DNA of 64,000 bases from RPQJ01 sp963732415 (lineage in GTDB: Bacteria; Pseudomonadota; Gammaproteobacteria; Steroidobacterales; Steroidobacteraceae): contig CAVSZK010000017.1 in assembly GCA_963732415.1 (NCBI GenBank), forward strand, positions 1-64,000, written 5' to 3'. Shown piece by piece: positions 54,869 through 63,533 of this stretch. The notes under the pieces were generated by a model. It was not told where the DNA came from. It did not search any database and saw nothing but the letters and a program-made list of their open reading frames with translations. Made by a program: the position numbers and the translations under genes. Numbering within the stretch: the stretch's first letter is position 1; every line of letters starts with the position of its first letter.

Positions 54869-55863
54869 GCCCGCGCCCGGGCAATTGACCGCAGCGCCGT
54901 CATGGGTCGGGTCAACCGCATTCGCGCGCCGTCCGGGGCGAACAGTTCGTATCCACCCCACAAGGTGAGCGAAAACAACAGCGGCAGGATCTCGTAGACC
55001 ACGCGGTAGAGCAGCACCGATGCCAGCAGTTCCGCCGGCGGGACCTCGGGCAGCAGCAGCAGCAGGACGGACTCGAGTACGCCGAGCCCGGCAGGCACGT
55101 GGCTCAGGATTCCCACCAGCACGCTCGCGAGGTAGATGGCCAGGAACGGCAGGTAATCGAGACCAGCCGAAGCCGGCAGAAGCAGGTACAGGACGGACGA
55201 CACCAGCACTACGTCGACGATGCCAATCACCAGTTGCAGCATCGTGAGGCGCATGGTCGGAACCTTGACCTCCCAGCCGCCGAGCCGTATGGGCGCCTTG
55301 CGCAGCCAGATGAAGGCGAGATAGCCCGCATCCTTGACGAGGCCAAGACATCCGAGCGCCAGCAGCCATCCGCTCGGGACCCGGAACAACGGCGCCAGCG
55401 CGTCGGCGCTCGAAACGAGTGCTATGTCGAACAGCAGCCCGAAGCCCAGCGCGAACGGCAGGTTGCACAGCAGCGCCGTCGCCCCGACTTCCATTGCGGT
55501 GAAGCCGATCGGCGCGTACATGCGAAAGCGCAGCGCCCCGGCGCTCAGCATCGCCTGGCCCACGGCGTGCCCGAGCGGAAAGGTAATCAGCGCAGTGATC
55601 ATCGGCTTCGCCTTGCCGATGTTGTGCTTCACGTACCGAACGACGACGATCTCGTAGAGCGACAGCATGAACAGCGCGCCGAATGCGCAGGCGGCAGCCG
55701 CGAGCAGCGCCTCCACCGGCGTCCTGCGCATGTTGTCCACGACGTCGGCAAGACTGATGCGCTGGAAGGTCCTGTAGAGCACCCAGGCCGCGAGGCTGGC
55801 AATCAGCACGCTCGCACCGATGCCCAGGGTGGCCTTGATCCGGCTGCGGCGCGGGTCGCTCAT
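54817..55863 (-). CDS. Lysylphosphatidylglycerol synthase transmembrane-domain protein
   Basis: 348 residues with seven to eight hydrophobic spans. It matches the LPG-synthase-TM (UPF0104) fold: ITALITFPLGHAVGQAMLSAGALRFRMY, followed by HVPAGLGVLESVLLLLLP and EILPLLFSLTLWGGYEL. This is the flippase-like half of MprF without the catalytic domain, so it may flip a modified lipid rather than make it. Its last 17 codons overlap the 3' end of the convergent oxidoreductase gene. Confidence 0.87.
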   Translation of the reverse strand: MSDPRRSRIKATLGIGASVLIASLAAWVLYRTFQRISLADVVDNMRRTPVEALLAAAACAFGALFMLSLYEIVVVRYVKHNIGKAKPMITALITFPLGHAVGQAMLSAGALRFRMYAPIGFTAMEVGATALLCNLPFALGFGLLFDIALVSSADALAPLFRVPSGWLLALGCLGLVKDAGYLAFIWLRKAPIRLGGWEVKVPTMRLTMLQLVIGIVDVVLVSSVLYLLLPASAGLDYLPFLAIYLASVLVGILSHVPAGLGVLESVLLLLLPEVPPAELLASVLLYRVVYEILPLLFSLTLWGGYELFAPDGARMRLTRPMTALRSIARARAQRRTRGAERPTIESKE

Positions 55864-56082
55864 GCGTGAATTCTAGTTGGGTCGCCCGGGTCGCAGGGAT
55901 CAACTGGAAGCGAATGATTCTCATTGACAGACATTGCCGCCTCGAGTCTATCGCGCGCGGAACACAACCGCGCGCAGGGTGTCGAACACCTGTTGACCGC
56001 GTAGAATTCGCAGCAGTGGCAGCCTGATCGGACGACCGAGGACATGCTGCCCCCGAACCGTAACCGTCAGGAGAAAAGCACG

Positions 56083-56415
56083 ATGACCGAAAAGACTTAC
56101 GCGAGGCGCACGCTGCTCAAGGGCGCATTGCTGGGCGTGGCCGCGGTGCCGGTCAGCGCACTGCTCGGTCGCGCACAGGCTGCGGCGGGCCCGGTCGATC
56201 CGAACGAGCCGCAGGCCAAGAGCCTGGGCTATGTCACCGATGCAAGCAAAGTGGATGCGAAGGCAAACCCGAACTTCAAGCCGGGCCAGCATTGCGCCAA
56301 CTGCCTGCAGGCGCCGAGCGCCAAGCCCGGCGATGCCATGGTTGCCTGCAACATCTTCGCGGGCCGCATGGTCGCCGCGAACGGCTGGTGCAAGGTCTAC
56401 GTGAAGCGTCCGTAG
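56083..56415 (+). CDS. High-potential iron-sulfur protein (HiPIP)
   Basis: 110 residues. A twin-arginine signal (YARRTLLKGALLGVAAVPVSALLG) is followed by a small mature protein with four cysteines in HiPIP order (HCANC, then ACNIF and GWCKVY), which hold one 4Fe-4S cluster. HiPIPs carry electrons in the periplasm of photosynthetic and respiratory proteobacteria. The C-terminal Trp-Cys environment (ANGWCKVYVKRP) is typical. ATG 56083 starts after an AGGAG site. Confidence 0.94.
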   Translation: MTEKTYARRTLLKGALLGVAAVPVSALLGRAQAAAGPVDPNEPQAKSLGYVTDASKVDAKANPNFKPGQHCANCLQAPSAKPGDAMVACNIFAGRMVAANGWCKVYVKRP

Positions 56416-56440
56416 TCGAACACCGTTTCCTGCCAGCGAG

Positions 56441-56481
56441 ACGGCGCATCCGGTGACCCGGATGCGCCGTTCTCTTTTTTT
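56441..56481 (+). terminator. Strong intrinsic terminator after HiPIP
   Basis: A perfect 13-base stem (ACGGCGCATCCGG paired with CCGGATGCGCCGT) with a TGAC loop is followed by TCTC and seven T residues. It lies 25 bases after the HiPIP stop and is the strongest terminator in the window. Confidence 0.93.
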
Positions 56482-56578
56482 GGCGGCACGCGCCCCTTGA
56501 AAGCCTTCCGCAGGTTCCTATCTACGGGTCATGAAGGGATTGCCGTCGCAGTCCCCACGAACACTGGAGGCAAGTGCA

Positions 56579-57022
56579 ATGAGAGTGATCAAGTGGGAGC
56601 CGTTTCGCGACATGGACGACGTATTCGACCGTTTCTTCGCCGACGCATATCGTCGCCTGCCGCGGCGCTCCGCCGATGTGCAGCCGTCGTTCGACTGGGC
56701 ACCGCCTGCCGACGTGAGCGAAACGGAAGGCGAGTACCTGATCAAGACCGAAATCGCCGAGGTGCCAAAGGAAAACCTCAGCCTTTCGGTGCAGGACGGG
56801 GTACTGACGCTGTCGGGCGAGCGACGCCAGGAAAAGCGCGACGAAGGCGAGCGGATGCATCGGGTGGAGCGCCAGTTCGGCTCGTTTGCGCGTCGCTTTG
56901 CGTTGCCCGAAGACGCGGATGACCAGGCGATCCGTGCCGAGAGCCGCGACGGCATCGTCACGATCCACATTCCGAAGCACAAGATCGTCCAGCCACAGCC
57001 GCGCCAGATTCAGGTGCAGTGA
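56579..57022 (+). CDS. Hsp20/alpha-crystallin small heat shock protein
   Basis: 147 residues. N-terminal WEPFRDMDDVFDRFF, an alpha-crystallin domain (about residues 40-130; DVSETEGEYLIKTEIAEVPKENLSLSV, then LTLSGERR) and a C-terminal tail (IPKHKIVQPQPRQIQVQ). Holds unfolded proteins for refolding. A strong GGAGG site lies before ATG 56579. The next gene, rraA, starts 49 bases later. Confidence 0.93.
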   Translation: MRVIKWEPFRDMDDVFDRFFADAYRRLPRRSADVQPSFDWAPPADVSETEGEYLIKTEIAEVPKENLSLSVQDGVLTLSGERRQEKRDEGERMHRVERQFGSFARRFALPEDADDQAIRAESRDGIVTIHIPKHKIVQPQPRQIQVQ

Positions 57023-57071
57023 CCGGACCGGGCCCTATAATCCGCGTGGTCACCCCACGCGGATCTTTTCA

Positions 57072-57557
57072 ATGAGCGTCTCCAAGGCCACGGCCGACCT
57101 CTGTGATTCACACCCCGACGCCGCACGCGCGTGCGAGTCGATTTTCGTGGCATTCGGCGGTCGGCGTGCGTTCAGCGGGCCGGTGAGCACGGTACGCTGC
57201 TTCGAGGACAACTCGCGCGTCAAGGAGGCCGTGGAAAGCCCGGGCCAGGGCCGGGTACTGGTCGTGGACGGCGGCGGGTCGCGGCGCTGCGCGCTGTTCG
57301 GCGGAAACCTGGGCGTCGCCGCGGTAAAGAACGGCTGGGCCGGCGTGATCATCAACGGGTGCATTCGCGATTCGGCGGAACTCGGCCAGCTGGACCTCGG
57401 CATTCGTGCACTCGGCACAATGCCGCTGCGCAGCGTCAAGCGCGGCGAGGGTGAGCGTGACGTCGCCGTGCGTTTTGCCGGCGCAAATTTCCGGCCTGGG
57501 GACTTCGTCTATGCGGACGAGGACGGGGTGGTCGTTGCACACGGGCCCCTCGCCTGA
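57072..57557 (+). CDS. rraA: RraA family protein (RNase E activity regulator / HMG aldolase-like)
   Basis: 161 residues. Matches RraA: CFEDNSRVKEAVESPGQGRVLVVDGGGSRRCALFGGNLG, then a GCIRD segment and DLGIRALGTMPLRSVKRG. In E. coli RraA binds RNase E and slows RNA decay; other members are 4-hydroxy-4-methyl-2-oxoglutarate aldolases, and the Arg-Asp here would suit either. It is short and full-length for RraA. It precedes yggX by 12 bases. Confidence 0.9.
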   Translation: MSVSKATADLCDSHPDAARACESIFVAFGGRRAFSGPVSTVRCFEDNSRVKEAVESPGQGRVLVVDGGGSRRCALFGGNLGVAAVKNGWAGVIINGCIRDSAELGQLDLGIRALGTMPLRSVKRGEGERDVAVRFAGANFRPGDFVYADEDGVVVAHGPLA

Positions 57558-57569
57558 GGAAGCAAGTCA

Positions 57570-57842
57570 ATGTCGCGAACCGTCTACTGCCTGTACCTGA
57601 AGCGCGAAGCCGAAGGCCTCGATCGTGTCCCCTATCCCGGGCCGCTCGGACAGCGCATCTACGAGGGGATATCGAAGGAAGCCTGGGCCGGCTGGGTCCG
57701 GCACCAGACGATGCTGCTCAATGAATACCGGCTCTCACCGATCGACCCCAAGGCGCGCAAGTTCCTGGTCGAGGAAATGGAGAAATTCCTCTTCGGTGAC
57801 GGCTCACAGGCACCAGACGGCTTCGTCGCCCCCGACGCATAG
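57570..57842 (+). CDS. yggX: Fe(2+)-trafficking protein YggX
   Basis: 90 residues, canonical. It begins SRTVYCLYLKREAEGLDRVPYPG and continues LGQRIYEGISKEAWAGWV and HQTMLLNEYRLSPIDPKARKFL. YggX protects iron-sulfur enzymes from oxidative damage. In E. coli it sits next to mutY; here mutY lies 1.1 kb further on the opposite strand, so the neighbourhood is only partly conserved. Probable operon with rraA. Confidence 0.96.
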   Translation: MSRTVYCLYLKREAEGLDRVPYPGPLGQRIYEGISKEAWAGWVRHQTMLLNEYRLSPIDPKARKFLVEEMEKFLFGDGSQAPDGFVAPDA

Positions 57843-57860
57843 ACCACCCTTGCGGTCAGG

Positions 57861-58271
57861 TCAGTCCCTGGTGCGTGTGGCGGCGTGCCAGGCCAGCAGC
57901 AGCCAGGACAGCATCAGCGCCATTCCACCGGCGGGAGCTACCTCGAGGACCAGGCGCGGGGCGCCGGCCGTAGCCAGGTAGATCGAGCCACAAAACATCG
58001 CGATGCCGATTGCCATCAGACGCGCCGCCCAGCGCAGTTTCGCGGTGACTATCGTCGAAGCCCCGACAACGCCCACCAGCACCAGGCCCAGTGCGTGGAG
58101 CAACTGGTACAGCACGGCCGTCTCGTAGCTGGCCAGTTCGCGCGAGGAGACGCGATCGGCCACGAGGTGAGTGCCAAGCGCGCCCAGCACCAGGCCCGCG
58201 AACATCAACAGCGCCCCCGTCACTGTGCAGCGGCGTGCGAAGTCCTGAACGGGGCCTGCGTCGGAAGACAT
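57861..58271 (-). CDS. DUF423 family membrane protein
   Basis: 136 residues with four hydrophobic spans. Family signatures: GALGTHLVADRVSSRELASYETAVLYQLLHALGLVLVG, then LRWAARLMAIGIAMFCGSIYLA and a C-terminal GGMALMLSWLLLAWHA. Function unknown. It faces yggX from the opposite strand with a 19-base gap. The start at 58271 agrees with the usual first span. Confidence 0.9.
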   Translation of the reverse strand: MSSDAGPVQDFARRCTVTGALLMFAGLVLGALGTHLVADRVSSRELASYETAVLYQLLHALGLVLVGVVGASTIVTAKLRWAARLMAIGIAMFCGSIYLATAGAPRLVLEVAPAGGMALMLSWLLLAWHAATRTRD

Positions 58272-58348
58272 GGCGCGATACTGGATCGGCGATCGCCGCG
58301 GACGCTGCCGTCCGCGACGATCGCTGTTCGTCTTTCAGGCCGTCGCAG

Positions 58349-58903
58349 TTACCTGTCGACCTTCTCGAGGCTGACCGCCAGCGACTCGCTGTAGGTCACT
58401 GCGATGACATCGCCAGGGATCAGCTTCGCGAGCTTTGCCTGTGCCGCCGGGTCCTGGACCGTGATCGACTTGGTGATGCCGGCCGCGGTGGTGCCCCACA
58501 GCAGGTGGGTTTCGGCATTGTAGGCGTCGATCTTGAAATAGCTGGTCACCTGGCGGCCGACTTCGCCGCCGGTCGCGGTGCGCGCGGCGGTCTCGGACAC
58601 GCCCTGCGACTTTTCACCCTTGGGCACGACCTGGAACGCAAGTGCCTCGGTGTAGGTCACTGCAACGACGTCACCGACCTTGACCTGGTCGAGATGCTTC
58701 ACCGCGTCGCCCGCCTGGACCTCGAAAACCTTGCCGCCTTCGCCCTGCAGCGTGACCATGCGAGAACCCTGGTCGATGGCTACCACGGTAGCCCGCAACT
58801 GCACCGACGCGCTCTTGGTGATGGGCTTGTCGGTCGCCATCGAAACCGCGGGCAGCGCCAGGGCTGCCGCCAGAAATACCGCCAATATCTTCCTGCTGAA
58901 CAT
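58349..58903 (-). CDS. Secreted protein with two copies of one domain
   Basis: 184 residues. A signal peptide (KILAVFLAAALALPAVSMATD) then two repeats. Copy one (about 30-100) contains QVKVGDVVAVTYTEALAFQV; copy two (about 115-184) contains KLIPGDVIAVTYSESLAVSL. Both repeats end in the same GDVxAVTYxExLA pattern, so the protein arose by internal duplication. I do not recognise the family. It is probably periplasmic. ATG 58903 is preceded by a GAGGAA-type site. It lies after mutY and TPR genes on the same strand but 86 bases away. Confidence 0.75.
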   Translation of the reverse strand: MFSRKILAVFLAAALALPAVSMATDKPITKSASVQLRATVVAIDQGSRMVTLQGEGGKVFEVQAGDAVKHLDQVKVGDVVAVTYTEALAFQVVPKGEKSQGVSETAARTATGGEVGRQVTSYFKIDAYNAETHLLWGTTAAGITKSITVQDPAAQAKLAKLIPGDVIAVTYSESLAVSLEKVDR

Positions 58904-58989
58904 GTTCGTTCCTCTGCTGTGAAATCCTGACTGGACCGGCCGATTCGCGGGCCGGTTGGCTATGATAACGCGCCGGTGCCCGAGGTTGT

Positions 58990-60093
58990 TCATTTCAGCA
59001 CCCGCGTCGGCTGCACGCGGGAAATCAGGGTCGCGATCGGCTTCGGCAACCCGACCTTCATCGGGTCGCGCAGGTCGTACCAGCGGTAGCGATCGACGTC
59101 CCTGAGGGCCCCGGACCTGCCCATGCAGTGCACCACCAACGGCCTCATCTCGTAGTCGAAGTGGCTGAACGCGTGCCTGATCACCTCGCCACGCGTGGCC
59201 GTGGCAGCGGCGGACAGGTTCTCGCGGCACCACTGGTCTGCGTGAGCGCGTGTCGGGAACTCGGGCAGGCCCCACAGGCCACCCCATATACCGGCAGGCG
59301 GTCGCCGCTCGAGCAGCACCTTGTACTCGCCGCGCATCGCCATCACCAGCCAGGCAGCGCGCTGCGGACGGCTCGCCCGCGGCCGTGGCGAGGGCAGCTC
59401 CGACTGCGTGCCCTCCAGTCGCGCCACGCAGTCGACGGCGACCGGGCACAGCAGGCAGGCGGGACACGCCCGGGTACAGATGGTTGCACCCAGGTCCATG
59501 ATGCCTTGCGTGTAGTCGGCGATCCTCTCGCTGGGAGTGCACGCCTCGGCGAGCGACCAGAGCGTCTTTTCCACCGCAGGTTCGCCCGGGTAACCCGCCA
59601 CTCCGAAGCACCGCGCGAGCACACGCTTCACGTTGCCATCGAGGATCGCGTGGCGCTGGCCCCTCGACAGCGCGAGGATCGCCCCCGCCGTCGAACGCCC
59701 GATGCCCGGCAGCCGCATGACCTCGTCCAGCGCCTCCGGAAACCGGCCGTCGCACTCGCGCACCAGCGACTGTGCCGCGCGGTGCAGGTTGCGCGCCCGG
59801 GCGTAGTAGCCGAGCCCTGACCAGAGGTGCAGCACCTCATCGAGCCGCGCCTCCGCGAGTGCGTCGACGTCCGGAAAGCGGTCCATGAATCGTCGAAAGT
59901 ACGGGATCGCGGTCGCGACCTGCGTCTGCTGCAGCATGATTTCCGAGACCCAGACGCGGTAGGGAGTCGGATCAACCTGCCAGGGAAGGTCCCTGCGACC
60001 GTTCCCGTCGAACCACTCGAGCAGTGCCGCAGCGAACCGCGATGACCGCGCCGGGCCTGCGGCAGTTGGCGCAGCGACGGCCGGGTTACCCAT
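58990..60093 (-). CDS. mutY: A/G-specific adenine DNA glycosylase
   Basis: 367 residues. Removes adenine mispaired with 8-oxoguanine. Motifs: SEIMLQQTQVATAIPYF (catalytic Glu), helix-hairpin-helix LPGIGRSTAGAIL, catalytic Asp in LDGNVKRVLAR, the 4Fe-4S cluster C-x6-C-x2-C-x5-C (CTRACPACLLCPVAVDC) and a C-terminal NUDIX-like domain. Normal length for MutY. ATG 60093 overlaps the stop of the upstream TPR gene by one base (TGATG), an unusual partner. Confidence 0.95.
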   Translation of the reverse strand: MGNPAVAAPTAAGPARSSRFAAALLEWFDGNGRRDLPWQVDPTPYRVWVSEIMLQQTQVATAIPYFRRFMDRFPDVDALAEARLDEVLHLWSGLGYYARARNLHRAAQSLVRECDGRFPEALDEVMRLPGIGRSTAGAILALSRGQRHAILDGNVKRVLARCFGVAGYPGEPAVEKTLWSLAEACTPSERIADYTQGIMDLGATICTRACPACLLCPVAVDCVARLEGTQSELPSPRPRASRPQRAAWLVMAMRGEYKVLLERRPPAGIWGGLWGLPEFPTRAHADQWCRENLSAAATATRGEVIRHAFSHFDYEMRPLVVHCMGRSGALRDVDRYRWYDLRDPMKVGLPKPIATLISRVQPTRVLK

Positions 60094-61907
60094 CACTGGC
60101 AGACGACAGGCGTGTCCTCGCCGGACCGGCAACCGTCCGGGAAGCCATACTGCTTCCAGTAGTCCAGCAGCCCGATGCGCTCGGCGAGTTGCCCGAAACG
60201 CGGATCCTTGCGCATGGCGCTTCCTTCGACTGACCAGGCCATTGCCAGACCCCAGTCCTGCATCCACGCGAGGCGATTCCTGTCGAGCGTCTCGAACATG
60301 ATCTGGTACGCACGGTCGGTGTCGCCCAAATGCACGTAGGAGCCGACCAGCTTGGACTGCGGCACGCTCGCCGGGTCAATCGTCTTCATTTCAGCTATCA
60401 GCGCTGGTCGCAGGGCCGGATCCGCGATCGCATTGACGTAATCGCCCGCCTTGGCCTTCAACAACGGCGGGAGATGTTCCTCCTGGCCGACCAGCCTGCG
60501 CGCCTCGTCCCACTGGCCGCGCCGCATGGCGACCGTGGTCTCGACGTCGTAGCTCTTCTTGCCCAGGCCGAGTTCGGCGGCCAGCTTCGCATAGCGCAGT
60601 GCCCCATCGTCGTCGCCCTTCATCAGGCAGGCATTTGCCAGGTTGGCCGCGAGTATCGGCGAGGTCGGGTCCAGTTCCTGCGCCTTCTTCGCCTGCGCCA
60701 GCGCGACGTCGAGCCGGCCGACGTTCATCAACAGGATCGAGTACCACTGGTGCGGGGTCGGCTCGTTCGGCTCGAGCGATATCGCGAAAAAGAACCCTGA
60801 TTCTGCATCAAGCAGGTCGCCGCGCTCGGCGTTGATCTGGGCGAGCACCGCGTGCGCCTCGCCGATGTTTGGATCGATCGCAAGCGCCTGCCGGGCGGAG
60901 GCCTCCGCCAGCTCGAAGTACTTCTCCTGGTCGTCGTCCTCGGTGTAGCCGGGCATCACGACGTAGGCCGACGCGAGTGCGGCATGGGCGCGCGCGAATG
61001 CCGGATCGCGCGCGATGGCTTGCTGGAAGAACTCGATCGCGTGCTTCAGGTTCACTTCACCGCGCAGCTTCCAGACCGCGCGCCCCTGCAGGTACAGCTG
61101 GTAGGCCTCCACGTTCTGGGTCGGCACCTGCTGACGCAGCGCGGCCTGCTGTTCCGTGGGCGCGAGTTCGATCCGAAGGCTGTCCACGATCGCCTTCGCG
61201 ATCTCGTCCTGGACCTGGAAGATGTCGGCGAGCTTGCGATCGTAGGTATCCGACCACAGGTGAAACCCGGTGTTGGTATCGATCAGCTGCGCGGTGATAC
61301 GCACCTGGTCACCCGCCTGGCGTACGCTGCCCTCGAGTACCGTCTCGACGCCGAGTTCCTTGCCGATCTGGCGGACGTCCACCTCGCGCCCCTTGTAGGC
61401 GAACGACGATGTTCGGGCGGCCACCTGGAGACCCGGGACCCGGGCAAGCAGGTTCAGCAGTTCCTCGGACATCCCGTCGCTGAAGTAGTCCTTCGTCGGG
61501 TCACCACTCAGGTTCGTGAATGGCATTACTGCTACGGATTGCCGCGGCTCGCCAGCGTGTGCGCGGCCGAGGCCGCGCTCGTAGAGCAGGTAGCCCAGCC
61601 CCGCCATGCACAGCAGCACGGCAAGCCCGAACGCGGCCCTGACCCTGACCTGGGCGGCCACTGCGACCTGCGGCAGCGGTTCGGTGCGGTGAATGCCTTC
61701 CGGACCGACGTCGAATATCCAGGCCAGGACCATCGAGATCGGAAACCCGACCAGCAGGAAGACGACTACGAACGTCATCGCCCATTCGGGCACGTGCAAG
61801 GCAGGGAATACGACGGAACTGGCCTCGGTCACGCCCCAGGCGACGGCCCCGTAGGCGATAGCCACCTTGCCGACACGACGGCGCTTGAGTTCAGCGAAAA
61901 AAGCCAT
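60093..61907 (-). CDS. TolB-N-like/TPR membrane protein
   Basis: 604 residues. N-terminal region with hydrophobic spans (VAIAYGAVAWGVTEASSVVF, then MTFVVVFLLVGFPISMVLAWIF) and a further span near residue 92-110. The periplasmic part has a FlgO/TolB-N-like domain (SVAVMPFTNLSGDPTKDYFSDGMSEELLNLLARVPGLQVAARTSSFAYKG), followed by TPR helices from about residue 270. This architecture is common in Woeseiaceae-like and Xanthomonadales genomes, often beside adenylate cyclase or CadC domains, which are absent here. Role unknown. It overlaps mutY. Confidence 0.82.
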   Translation of the reverse strand: MAFFAELKRRRVGKVAIAYGAVAWGVTEASSVVFPALHVPEWAMTFVVVFLLVGFPISMVLAWIFDVGPEGIHRTEPLPQVAVAAQVRVRAAFGLAVLLCMAGLGYLLYERGLGRAHAGEPRQSVAVMPFTNLSGDPTKDYFSDGMSEELLNLLARVPGLQVAARTSSFAYKGREVDVRQIGKELGVETVLEGSVRQAGDQVRITAQLIDTNTGFHLWSDTYDRKLADIFQVQDEIAKAIVDSLRIELAPTEQQAALRQQVPTQNVEAYQLYLQGRAVWKLRGEVNLKHAIEFFQQAIARDPAFARAHAALASAYVVMPGYTEDDDQEKYFELAEASARQALAIDPNIGEAHAVLAQINAERGDLLDAESGFFFAISLEPNEPTPHQWYSILLMNVGRLDVALAQAKKAQELDPTSPILAANLANACLMKGDDDGALRYAKLAAELGLGKKSYDVETTVAMRRGQWDEARRLVGQEEHLPPLLKAKAGDYVNAIADPALRPALIAEMKTIDPASVPQSKLVGSYVHLGDTDRAYQIMFETLDRNRLAWMQDWGLAMAWSVEGSAMRKDPRFGQLAERIGLLDYWKQYGFPDGCRSGEDTPVVCQ

Positions 61908-62046
61908 GGTCGTCCCGGAGTATCACCCTTCCGGCGCCGACGCTGTCAACCGCGCGGCCCCAGGATCAATGAGACACGGTGCCGACTGCGATGTTCCGTC
62001 GGCGGCCCATTGTCCATGATTCCGCAGCGTTGGCGAGCCCGCCCGG

Positions 62047-62961
62047 CTATTTCCGGCAGAGCCTGATGTCGCCGTTCAGGGACTTGATGCGGACACGGCC
62101 CGATCCGTTGCCCTCGGTGAAACGCAGCTCCTTGCCCGGCGTGTATTCGCTGGTGGAGACGGGCTTCGGGCCAAAGCAGTTGTGGATGTCGCCGCTGAAT
62201 GTCGAGATGTCGAACTCCGCATCCACTCCGCCCACCAGGTTCAATCGGACGTCGCCGGAAATGGTTTCGGCATCGAATTTTCCGTCGCTCGCGAGTCGCA
62301 TCGCCAGCACCAGGTCGCCGCTGGTCGATCGAACGCGAGAGCGCTCGGTGACGCCGAGGCCGAGCACCAGGTCACCGCTCACGGTACTCGCATTGACCTC
62401 ACCCGCCACCTTGAGTGCAGTCGCATCGCCACTCACGGTCGTGATCGTGACCAGGCCCGGCTTGCCGGAGCCGTCGACCTTGACGTCACCGCTCACGCTC
62501 TTGCATTCCACGTCCTCGCTGCCCGCCGCCGTGTGAATGTCGCCACTGACCGACTGCAGGCGCTGGGCGCCCGCCACGTCCTGCGCCATGATGTCTGCGC
62601 TGATCGTGTTCACCGACAGGTTGCTGCGCGCCGGCACGCGAATGACGAGGTCGGTGTCGTCGACGTTGTGGGCATTTTTCGGCAGGATCACCTTGATCCG
62701 CGTCACCTTGTCCTGGGTCGTGAAATCCAGGCGCTCGGTGCCGTCGCCGAGCGTGCCCGTCACCTCGACCTGGTCGCTGTCCCAGCCGGTGACCGTGACC
62801 GTCCCGGAAATGTTGGACACCTCGACCGAGCCTGACGGGTCGGCGGCGGCACTCTTGTTGATCGGTGTCCCGGCCCCTGACGCGGGGCCCGCGGCGAGCA
62901 ACGCGGCGGCGGCGGCCACCGAGGCGAATCGAGCTGAACGGAAAGTCGCTGAAGTCGTCAT
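62047..62961 (-). CDS. DUF4097 family secreted beta-helix-like protein
   Basis: 304 residues. Signal peptide (RFASVAAAAALLAAGPASGAGT). The mature part has repeated strands of the form VSGDxxxxxxxGxVxxxTVSGD, the DUF4097 pattern, giving a probable right-handed beta-helix or stacked sheet. Function unknown. It overlaps the anti-sigma gene by 4 bases (ATGA), and so belongs to the ECF sigma-anti-sigma operon; it may be a regulon member or a sensor of envelope state. Confidence 0.85.
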   Translation of the reverse strand: MTTSATFRSARFASVAAAAALLAAGPASGAGTPINKSAAADPSGSVEVSNISGTVTVTGWDSDQVEVTGTLGDGTERLDFTTQDKVTRIKVILPKNAHNVDDTDLVIRVPARSNLSVNTISADIMAQDVAGAQRLQSVSGDIHTAAGSEDVECKSVSGDVKVDGSGKPGLVTITTVSGDATALKVAGEVNASTVSGDLVLGLGVTERSRVRSTSGDLVLAMRLASDGKFDAETISGDVRLNLVGGVDAEFDISTFSGDIHNCFGPKPVSTSEYTPGKELRFTEGNGSGRVRIKSLNGDIRLCRK

Positions 62962-63533
62962 AGCCGCATGTTCTCCTGGCGCGCCGGTACGAAGGTTGCG
63001 CCTGTCCTGGTCAACTGGTTCACGCTCGCGATCACGCCGAGTTCGTCCTGGTAGGTATTCAGCAGCAATTCCTCGAGCAACGGGTCGCCTGGCTGCCTGG
63101 CCAGCGCCGCGTTGATTTCATCGGCCGCCCGATGCATCTCGGCCAGGTTGGCCACGAGCTTCTGCCGGGCCGACTCCGGCATGCTGGACATCCGCTGCTC
63201 GAGATCCGCGGCCAGTTCCTGCCGTGCCAATTCGTAGCCGGCGCCGAGCCCGCTCGACTGCCCGAACGCCGCCTGGACAACAGGCCCCGCCGGTGCCGCG
63301 ACCCGCGCTGTCGGCGAATTCTCGCGGCGCAGCAGGCTGGCGGTGATGAGCGAGGACGCGGCCACCAGCACCACGGCCGCCGCGACCTGCAAGGGCCAGG
63401 CGGACCTGCGGCGGGCCGGCCGCGACTCCAGCCGTGCATCGATGGCCGGCCACAGGTCGCGTTCCGGCTCGACCGAGCGTCGCAGCGACTGCAGCATCGT
63501 ATCGACCCGGGGATCCGACTCGAGTTGTGTCAT
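62958..63533 (-). CDS. Putative anti-sigma factor (membrane-anchored)
   Basis: 191 residues. A cytosolic N-terminal part (LQSLRRSVEPERDLWPAIDARLESRPARRRSA) precedes one membrane span (VAAAVVLVAASSLITASLL, about 48-66). A periplasmic helical part follows, rich in Ala and Glu. This layout fits anti-sigma factors that hold an ECF sigma at the membrane. No zinc-binding HCC motif is visible. It is coupled by 4-base overlaps to both the sigma gene and the DUF4097 gene. Confidence 0.75.
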   Translation of the reverse strand: MTQLESDPRVDTMLQSLRRSVEPERDLWPAIDARLESRPARRRSAWPLQVAAAVVLVAASSLITASLLRRENSPTARVAAPAGPVVQAAFGQSSGLGAGYELARQELAADLEQRMSSMPESARQKLVANLAEMHRAADEINAALARQPGDPLLEELLLNTYQDELGVIASVNQLTRTGATFVPARQENMRL

